From the NCBI GenBank assembly GCA_002482765.1, contig DLGP01000113.1, positions 18,894 through 30,021 on the forward strand: a stretch of 11,128 bases of DNA, in the 5' to 3' direction. How positions within the stretch are numbered: the stretch's first letter is position 1; every line of letters begins with the position of its first letter. The notes under the pieces were generated by a model. That model was not told the origin of the DNA, ran no database searches, and saw only the letters and a list, made by a program, of their open reading frames with translations. This DNA comes from Alphaproteobacteria bacterium UBA7691. Its GTDB lineage: Bacteria; Pseudomonadota; Alphaproteobacteria; Ferrovibrionales; Ferrovibrionaceae. Shown piece by piece: positions 7,255 through 11,128 of the stretch. The translations under genes and the position numbers were made by a program.

Positions 7255-8381
7255 CAGGCAGCACCTGCCGCAGCAGTAGGTTCTGCACTGGATGTAGCCG
7301 CAAACGGTTCGCGCAGCAGCCATAACGCGCTGCCCAGAAACAGCAGCGGCGCCAGATACATCAGCGGGATCAGCAGCGGGCTGCGCGCCGCCGCCTGTGC
7401 CACGCCCAGGCTGACCAATTGCACCAGGATGGCGGCACCGGCAGCGCCCAGCAGGCGCAGGCCCTGGCCGCGCCGGTTGAAACGGCCGCCGATAACGCCA
7501 GCAATGGCGATCATCATCAGCGCCGGGGTGTAAAGCGGCGCCACCAGCCGGCGATGGCCTTCGGAAAACAGCTTGTTGCGGTTGGCCACATCGTCGGGGT
7601 CGTTCAGGTTGGGCCAGAATAATTCGTGCAGATACCGCTCTGATGGCTCGCGCCAGCCTTCGGTTTCCTGCTTGGCATAGGCGTTGAGGTCGAGGCTGTA
7701 GGTATCGAAATACAGAATGCTAAGCGAGCGCCGGCCGGCCTCCACCTGCTGACGATTGCCATTCGCCATCACCAGCCGTGGCCCTTGCGGCGTCAGCACC
7801 AGCATGGCCTGTTCCGCCATCATGGTTACCGGCCGCGTGGTGTCGCGGCTGTCATGCACCAGGATACCCTTCATTTCGCCAACGGCATTGCGTTCGCGCA
7901 CATAGACCGTGAGGTTGTTTGACAGCGTGTTGAACACGCCCTCCATGATCACCATGCCGGCCAATGCCGTGCGGAATTCAAATTGTGTGGTGCGCAAAGT
8001 GCGGGCGCTCAGCGGCCCCAGAAACAGCCCGATGACATAAAGCACCACCAGTAGGCCGCCCGCGATCATCCAGGCCGGCCGGGTCAGGCTGAGACGGCTG
8101 AAACCGGCGCCAGACAGCACGATCAATTCGGAATCGCCGGCCATGCGGTTATAGGCATAGAGCGTGGCGCAGAAGGCCGCGATGGGCAGGATGATAGCGG
8201 TAACGCCGGGTAGAACCAGCATGGTGAGATAGAAAAACGACCCGATCGACAGGTTGTTGTTCACGATGCGGTCAATGAAGCGCAAAGACTGCGTCAGCCA
8301 GATCACCCCGGCCAGGGTGAGCGTCGCAAATAGCAGCGGCCAGGCAATCTGGCGCATGATATATTGGGTGATGCCCCGCAT
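7254..8381 (-). CDS. lptF: LPS export ABC transporter permease LptF
   Basis: Encodes 375 residues. LptF pairs with LptG to form the membrane channel of LptB2FG. It begins MRGITQYIMRQIAWPLLFATL, a typical LptF start. Membrane helices lie at about 12-33, 50-73 and 100-120, then a periplasmic jellyroll (about 125-290), then helices at about 294-312, 323-340 and 344-362. MAGDSELIVLSGAGFS after helix 2 is the conserved coupling-helix segment (E-L-x-V-L-x-x-x-G). ATG 8381 is the only family-like start; a GTG at 8447 would add 22 unrelated basic residues. There is no Shine-Dalgarno sequence before ATG 8381. A TATACT -10 hexamer ends 8 nt upstream, which suggests a leaderless mRNA. It is the first gene of the six-gene minus-strand block and is divergent from pepA, the same arrangement as lptFG/pepA in E. 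coli. Confidence 0.95.
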   Translation of the reverse strand: MRGITQYIMRQIAWPLLFATLTLAGVIWLTQSLRFIDRIVNNNLSIGSFFYLTMLVLPGVTAIILPIAAFCATLYAYNRMAGDSELIVLSGAGFSRLSLTRPAWMIAGGLLVVLYVIGLFLGPLSARTLRTTQFEFRTALAGMVIMEGVFNTLSNNLTVYVRERNAVGEMKGILVHDSRDTTRPVTMMAEQAMLVLTPQGPRLVMANGNRQQVEAGRRSLSILYFDTYSLDLNAYAKQETEGWREPSERYLHELFWPNLNDPDDVANRNKLFSEGHRRLVAPLYTPALMMIAIAGVIGGRFNRRGQGLRLLGAAGAAILVQLVSLGVAQAAARSPLLIPLMYLAPLLFLGSALWLLREPFAATSSAEPTAAAGAA

Positions 8382-8389
8382 GGCCCGGG

Positions 8390-8418
8390 AGTATAGCCAT
8401 TTCCGGTGCTTACGCCAC
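8390..8418 (-). promoter_or_regulatory. Candidate sigma70-type promoter for the lptF operon, possibly leaderless
   Basis: On the minus strand a -10 hexamer TATACT (8395 to 8390, 5 of 6 to consensus) is preceded at a 17-nt spacer by a weak -35, GTGGCG (8418 to 8413, 3 of 6). The -10 ends 8 nt before ATG 8381, so transcription would begin at or next to the start codon. The lack of a Shine-Dalgarno sequence agrees with this. It is an inference from sequence alone; a more distant promoter in the intergenic region is possible. Confidence 0.4.
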
Positions 8419-8437
8419 CTTCCGCGACCCCGGAAGG
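8418..8437. repeat. 7-bp perfect inverted repeat between divergent lptF and pepA promoters
   Basis: CCTTCCG (8418-8424) and CGGAAGG (8431-8437) flank a 6-nt spacer CGACCC. A further copy of TTCCG lies at 8401-8405. The repeat touches the putative lptF -35 and lies 15 nt upstream of the pepA -35, where an operator for a dimeric regulator could sit. It has no T-run, so it is unlikely to be an intrinsic terminator. A chance palindrome in GC-rich DNA cannot be excluded. Confidence 0.4.
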
Positions 8438-8452
8438 GGGCCGGCACGCGAT

Positions 8453-8481
8453 TGATCCGGCTGCCCCGCCGCCGCTATACT
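8453..8481 (+). promoter_or_regulatory. Sigma70-type promoter for pepA
   Basis: A -35 element TTGATC (8453-8458, 4 of 6, TTGA intact) is separated by exactly 17 nt from a -10 element TATACT (8476-8481, 5 of 6). The predicted transcription start is about 8488-8490, giving a leader of about 30 nt before ATG 8520. A Shine-Dalgarno-like GGGA lies at 8510-8513, 6 nt from the start codon. Spacing and position make this the best promoter in the window. Confidence 0.6.
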
Positions 8482-8519
8482 GCGGGCTGTTATCCTCTGA
8501 CTCGCTGTTGGGAAAATCC

Positions 8520-10133
8520 ATGAAAATCGACTTTGCCGCTCTTGCCCGCCCGAAGCAGGGTGCCCTGGTTGTGCTGGCCGCCGACGAAGCCAAGCTGAGC
8601 CCGTTCGGCGCGGCTCTGGACAAGGCGCTGGGCGGCGCTCTGGCGCGCGCCCAGGCGGGTGCGCCGCGCTTCAAGGGCAGTGCCGGGCAATGGCTTGAAC
8701 TGGTGGGGCCGGGCGGCGGTTTCAGCCGCGTGCTGATTGCCGGCCTGGGCAAAGCCGCCGACATCAAGGCCGAGGCGCTGGAAGCCGTGGCCGGCGAAGC
8801 CGTCAAGCGCATCACGGCAACCGGCGAAACCGCGCTGTTTATCGCCGCCGACTTGCCGCCCGGCGCCAAGGCCGAGGCGGCAGAGGCAGCGGCCCGCGCC
8901 GCTTTGGGCGCCCGGCTTGGCGGCTACCGCTTCGACAAATACCGCACTACGCGCAAGGAGCATGAAAAGCCCTCGCTGAAGACGGTGACGGTGCTGAGCG
9001 AGGCCTTGGCTGCGGCCAAGAAGGCCTATCAGCCGCTGGCCGCCCTGGCCGATGGTGTCACGCTGACCCGTGATCTGGTGAGCGAGCCGGCCAATGTGAT
9101 CTACCCGGAAACCTTGGCCGATGAATGCCGCAAGCTGGCCAAGCTGGGCGTGAAGGTGGAAGTGCTGGGCGAAAAGCAGATGCAGAAGCTTGGCATGGGG
9201 GCGCTGCTCGGCGTCGGCCAGGGTTCGGTGCGCGAATCGCAGCTGGTGGTAATGCAGTGGCAGGGCGGCAAGAAGGCCGACAAGCCGGTGGCCTTTGTTG
9301 GCAAGGGGGTCTGCTTTGATACCGGCGGCATCTCGATCAAGCCTTCGGCCGGCATGGAGGAGATGAAGTGGGATATGGGCGGCGCCGGCGCGGTGATCGG
9401 CGCCATGGCTGCGCTGGCCGGGCGCAAGGCCAAGGCCAATGTGATCGGCGTGGTGGCGCTGGTGGAGAATATGCCGGATGGCAATGCCCAGCGCCCGGGC
9501 GATATCGTCACCTCAATGTCGGGCCAGACCATCGAAGTGCTCAACACCGATGCCGAAGGCCGCCTGATCCTCTGCGATGCGCTGACCTATGTGCAGAAGT
9601 TCGAGCCGCAGGTGATCATCGACGCCGCCACGCTGACCGGTGCCTGCGTGGTCGCCCTCGGCAAATACGCCAGCGGCCTGATGACCCAGGACGACGAACT
9701 CGCCAACGAACTGCTCGATGCGGGCAATCGCGCCCTCGACCGCGCCTGGCGCCTGCCGTTGTGGGATGACTACCAGAGCGCGCTCGATTCGGTGTTTGCC
9801 GATTTCACCAACCTCGGCGGCAAGTACGGCGGCGCCATCACCGCCGGTTGCTTCCTCTCGCGCTTCACCACGGGTTATCGCTGGGCGCATCTGGATATCG
9901 CCGGCACCGCCTGGAACGAAGGCCGCAAGGGGCTTGCCACCGGCCGTCCCGTGCCGCTGCTCACCCAGTACCTGATCGATCGCTGCGCATGGCCGAAATG
10001 CAGGAACGCTGGCAGCGGCAGAAGGCGACGGCGATCGCCGCGATGTTCGGCGTCTCGCTGGCAACCGGCATCGTCGTCACTGCGATCGCGCCAAATGCGG
10101 CGGAAGCCGGCCTGCCGCTGGGCATCCAGTTGA
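8520..10133 (+). CDS. pepA: Leucyl aminopeptidase (PepA, M17), chimeric and with a read-through C-terminal tail
   Basis: M17 cytosol aminopeptidase, a di-metal enzyme that removes N-terminal residues from peptides; in E. coli PepA also binds DNA. The frame gives 537 residues, but family similarity ends at about residue 488 (codon 9981-9983). Metal and catalytic residues K262, D267, D285, D344, E346 and R348 are present at exactly the E. coli spacing (K270, D275, D293, D352, E354, R356), and NTDAEGRL is at 342-349. ATG 8520 has GGGA 6 nt upstream; an upstream extension to 8406 crosses the promoter. Residues up to about 340 are alphaproteobacterial in type (SEPANVIYPETLADECRKL, ENMPDGNAQRPGD). 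The remainder is beta/gamma in type (LILCDALTY, GGAITAGCFLSRF, TGRPVPLL), with a sharp rise in CTC codons. The last 49 residues, including five consecutive Arg, overlap the next gene and look like a read-through shadow. Confidence 0.9.
   Translation: MKIDFAALARPKQGALVVLAADEAKLSPFGAALDKALGGALARAQAGAPRFKGSAGQWLELVGPGGGFSRVLIAGLGKAADIKAEALEAVAGEAVKRITATGETALFIAADLPPGAKAEAAEAAARAALGARLGGYRFDKYRTTRKEHEKPSLKTVTVLSEALAAAKKAYQPLAALADGVTLTRDLVSEPANVIYPETLADECRKLAKLGVKVEVLGEKQMQKLGMGALLGVGQGSVRESQLVVMQWQGGKKADKPVAFVGKGVCFDTGGISIKPSAGMEEMKWDMGGAGAVIGAMAALAGRKAKANVIGVVALVENMPDGNAQRPGDIVTSMSGQTIEVLNTDAEGRLILCDALTYVQKFEPQVIIDAATLTGACVVALGKYASGLMTQDDELANELLDAGNRALDRAWRLPLWDDYQSALDSVFADFTNLGGKYGGAITAGCFLSRFTTGYRWAHLDIAGTAWNEGRKGLATGRPVPLLTQYLIDRCAWPKCRNAGSGRRRRRSPRCSASRWQPASSSLRSRQMRRKPACRWASS
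9510..9570. other. Junction between alphaproteobacterial and beta/gammaproteobacterial sequence inside pepA
   Basis: Upstream protein sequence follows the alphaproteobacterial PepA type and downstream sequence follows the E. coli/Xanthomonadales type. The crossover lies in or just before the almost invariant NTDAEGRL motif (9543-9566), where the two types cannot be told apart. By hand count CTC is about 1 of 33 leucine codons in 8520-9539 and about 10 of 21 in 9540-9983. It marks either a recombination breakpoint or an assembly join. Confidence 0.7.
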
Positions 10134-10411
10134 CCGCAAACGTCCTCCTGTTTGTGCTCGGCTTCCGCTGGCTGCAGGCCGACAGTGCCGCGCTGGATAT
10201 CCGACGGCCGACCTGGCTGAACGTCGGCATCATCCTGCTCGCTGCCGTATTCGTCCCCTATTATCTCTACAAGACGCGTGCGGAAGGCGCTCGCCTGGCC
10301 CCGATCCTGCGGTTTTTCGGCCTGATTTTCGCCCTTGCCCTGACCTCGGCCGTTGGCTCGACGCTGATGGCCCTGCTGCAACCCGGCGCTCCGGCACCTG
10401 CCACGCTTTGA
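9989..10411 (+). CDS. Small four-helix membrane protein of unknown function
   Basis: Encodes 140 residues that I cannot assign to a named family. Four hydrophobic segments likely span the membrane at about 14-34, 45-62, 75-94 and 105-130. Between helices 3 and 4 is a cytoplasmic-looking loop VPYYLYKTRAEGARLAPILRF, a pattern I associate with small uncharacterised proteobacterial membrane proteins. A soluble, charged N terminus (MAEMQERWQRQK) precedes the first helix. No signal peptide, enzyme motif or conserved cysteines are visible. ATG 9989 is preferred; ATG 9998 is also in frame, and neither has a strong ribosome binding site, so translation may be coupled to pepA. It ends 4 nt before holC and probably shares its transcript. 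The first 145 nt overlap the read-through tail of pepA, but the hydrophobic pattern shows that this frame is the real one. Codon style matches the gamma-like part of the window. Confidence 0.8.
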   Translation: MAEMQERWQRQKATAIAAMFGVSLATGIVVTAIAPNAAEAGLPLGIQLTANVLLFVLGFRWLQADSAALDIRRPTWLNVGIILLAAVFVPYYLYKTRAEGARLAPILRFFGLIFALALTSAVGSTLMALLQPGAPAPATL

Positions 10412-10415
10412 GCCG

Positions 10416-10838
10416 ATGCCACGCGCCGACTTCTACCTGATCGCCAAACCGCGCTTCCGCGAGGAACCGCTGTTGCTGGTCTGCGAACTGGCGCGCAAGG
10501 CGTTTGCCAGCGAGCAGCCAACCGTGATCCTCGCCCGTTCGCAGGATCAGGCCGAGGAAATCGACGAGCGCTTGTGGAGTTTTTCCGACGACGCCTTCAT
10601 CCCGCACCAGATTGCCGGTGATGACGATGATGCGATCACCGCCGTGCTGATCGTGCCGCCCGGCATCGAGGTCGAGGATCGTCCGTTGGCGATCAACCTG
10701 CGTGATGCATGCGCCTTCGGCAACCACGCCCGCATCCTCGAGGTCGTCGCCGCCGACCCGGCCGAACGCGACGGTTCACGCCGCCGCTGGAAGCAATACC
10801 AAAGCCGCGGCTACGAGTTGACCAAGCACGATATGTGA
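10416..10838 (+). CDS. holC: DNA polymerase III chi subunit (HolC), gammaproteobacterial type
   Basis: Encodes 140 residues. Chi is part of the clamp-loader complex of DNA polymerase III. It binds psi (HolD) where that exists and contacts the C terminus of SSB, linking the replisome to single-stranded DNA. The sequence has the expected pattern: DFYLI near the start, VCELARKAF (27-ish to 36), LWSFSDDAFIPHQIAGDDDD in the middle, PLAINLRD, and a C-terminal RRRWKQYQSRGYELTKHDM that resembles the typical W-x-x-Y-K-x-x-G ending. It is of the gamma (Xanthomonadales-like) type; alphaproteobacterial HolC, which normally follows pepA, has a clearly different sequence. It starts 4 nt after the small membrane protein gene. 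In gammaproteobacteria pepA-holC is usually followed by valS, but here a convergent upp follows. Recognition is from motif pattern and context, not from a database search. Confidence 0.88.
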   Translation: MPRADFYLIAKPRFREEPLLLVCELARKAFASEQPTVILARSQDQAEEIDERLWSFSDDAFIPHQIAGDDDDAITAVLIVPPGIEVEDRPLAINLRDACAFGNHARILEVVAADPAERDGSRRRWKQYQSRGYELTKHDM

Positions 10839-10842
10839 AAGC

Positions 10843-10904
10843 CGGGATTCGCAATCCTGAACCGTGCGCGTTTCCGACGCGATGACTATTTCGTGCCGAA
10901 ATAG
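10843..10904. terminator. Cluster of short hairpins between convergent holC and upp (weak terminator candidate)
   Basis: Three inverted repeats lie in the short gap and upp end: GGATT-CGC-AATCC (10845-10857), CGCGT-TTCCG-ACGCG (10867-10881) and an 8-bp perfect CTATTTCG-TGC-CGAAATAG (10886-10904), the last made by the final codons and stop of upp. None is followed by a clear T-run on either strand, so intrinsic termination is uncertain. The location between convergent genes is the main support. Confidence 0.25.
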
Positions 10905-11128
10905 CGATCTCCGGCATCGCCGAGGCCAGGCACGATATAGCCGTGATCATTCAATCCGCTGTCGATCGCGGCGGCGAAGACCGGCACATCGGGATGATGC
11001 TTGCGCAGGTTGGCGACGCCTTCGGGACAGCCGACCAGGCACACGTAGCGGATCGAGCGCGGCCGGGTTTCCTTGAGCCGGTCCAGCGCGGCGACCGCGG
11101 AGTTGCCGGTCGCCAGCATCGGATCGAC
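10886..11128 (-). CDS. upp: Uracil phosphoribosyltransferase, C-terminal 80 residues (5' part beyond window)
   Basis: Upp converts uracil and PRPP to UMP in pyrimidine salvage in the cytoplasm. The visible 80 residues begin VDPMLATGNS, which holds the conserved PRPP-binding loop (DPMLATG), and continue with CPEGVANL, HPDVPVF and the family ending GYIVPGLGDAGDR-FGTK, which forms part of the uracil site. The stop is TAG at 10886-10888. Full-length Upp is about 208-210 residues, so about 130 are missing beyond the window edge. An internal ATG at 11119 is not the true start because the conserved DP lies upstream of it. The gene converges on holC with a 47-nt gap. It belongs to the downstream, gamma-like part of the window, where its presence next to holC replaces the more usual valS. 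Confidence 0.95.
   Translation of the reverse strand, partial: VDPMLATGNSAVAALDRLKETRPRSIRYVCLVGCPEGVANLRKHHPDVPVFAAAIDSGLNDHGYIVPGLGDAGDRYFGTK

Noticed and set aside
7255..7323. Longer lptG start with a Cys-rich N terminus
   Set aside because: The segment is the out-of-frame 3' end of lptF; ATG 7254 with the ATGA overlap is typical for this pair.
8382..8447. GTG at 8447 as a longer lptF start adding 22 residues
   Set aside because: The extra residues are basic and unlike LptF N termini, and the extension would cover the promoter-like elements. ATG 8381 gives a canonical N terminus.
8406..8519. N-terminal extension of pepA from ATG 8406
   Set aside because: It runs through the -35/-10 elements and the leader, and M17 proteins start as in MKIDFAAL at 8520.
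1..11128. A novel defence, mobile, CRISPR or biosynthetic system
   Set aside because: No transposase, integrase, long terminal repeats, spaced direct repeats or clustered unknown genes are visible. All but one gene are recognisable housekeeping genes; the anomaly is the junction in pepA.

Overview
The window carries eleven protein-coding genes, two of them cut by the window edges, and no RNA genes, mobile elements or CRISPR. Positions 1 to about 9,530 look alphaproteobacterial (Rhodospirillales-like; the exact genus cannot be read from the sequence). The basis is the protein sequence types and the gene order yicC-gmk / rsmA-pdxA-surA-lptD-lptG-lptF / pepA, a conserved alphaproteobacterial arrangement. 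From about 9,540 to the end, the protein types and the leucine codon usage change to a beta/gammaproteobacterial, Xanthomonadales-like style.

Layout: (1) The 3' end of yicC and then gmk run on the + strand. (2) A compact minus-strand block, read from high to low coordinates, is lptF-lptG-lptD-surA-pdxA-rsmA. Its genes overlap or are separated by at most 13 nt, so it looks like one transcription unit. It makes the inner-membrane and outer-membrane parts of the LPS export machine, the periplasmic chaperone that helps fold LptD and other barrels, a vitamin B6 enzyme and the 16S rRNA dimethyltransferase. rsmA ends 3 nt from the end of convergent gmk. (3) A 138-bp divergent intergenic region (8382-8519) separates lptF from pepA. 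It holds a good promoter for pepA, a plausible promoter for lptF that would give a leaderless mRNA, and a 7-bp inverted repeat between them. (4) pepA, a small four-helix membrane protein of unknown function and holC run on the + strand. (5) The 3' part of upp lies on the minus strand, convergent with holC.

The main observation is that pepA is a chimera. Its first ~340 codons encode an alphaproteobacterial leucyl aminopeptidase and the rest encodes a beta/gamma type. The switch falls in the conserved catalytic motif NTDAEGRL (9543-9566). CTC is about 1 of 33 Leu codons before the switch and about 10 of 21 after it. The holC downstream is also of gammaproteobacterial type. lptFG and pepA-holC lie next to each other in both lineages, so two genomes could be joined here by homologous recombination or by misassembly. 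Sequence alone cannot decide between them, but misassembly (for example in a metagenome) should be excluded first. The pepA frame also lacks a stop codon at the expected place and reads 145 nt into the next gene. I see no novel defence, mobile or biosynthetic system; the rest is ordinary conserved housekeeping DNA.
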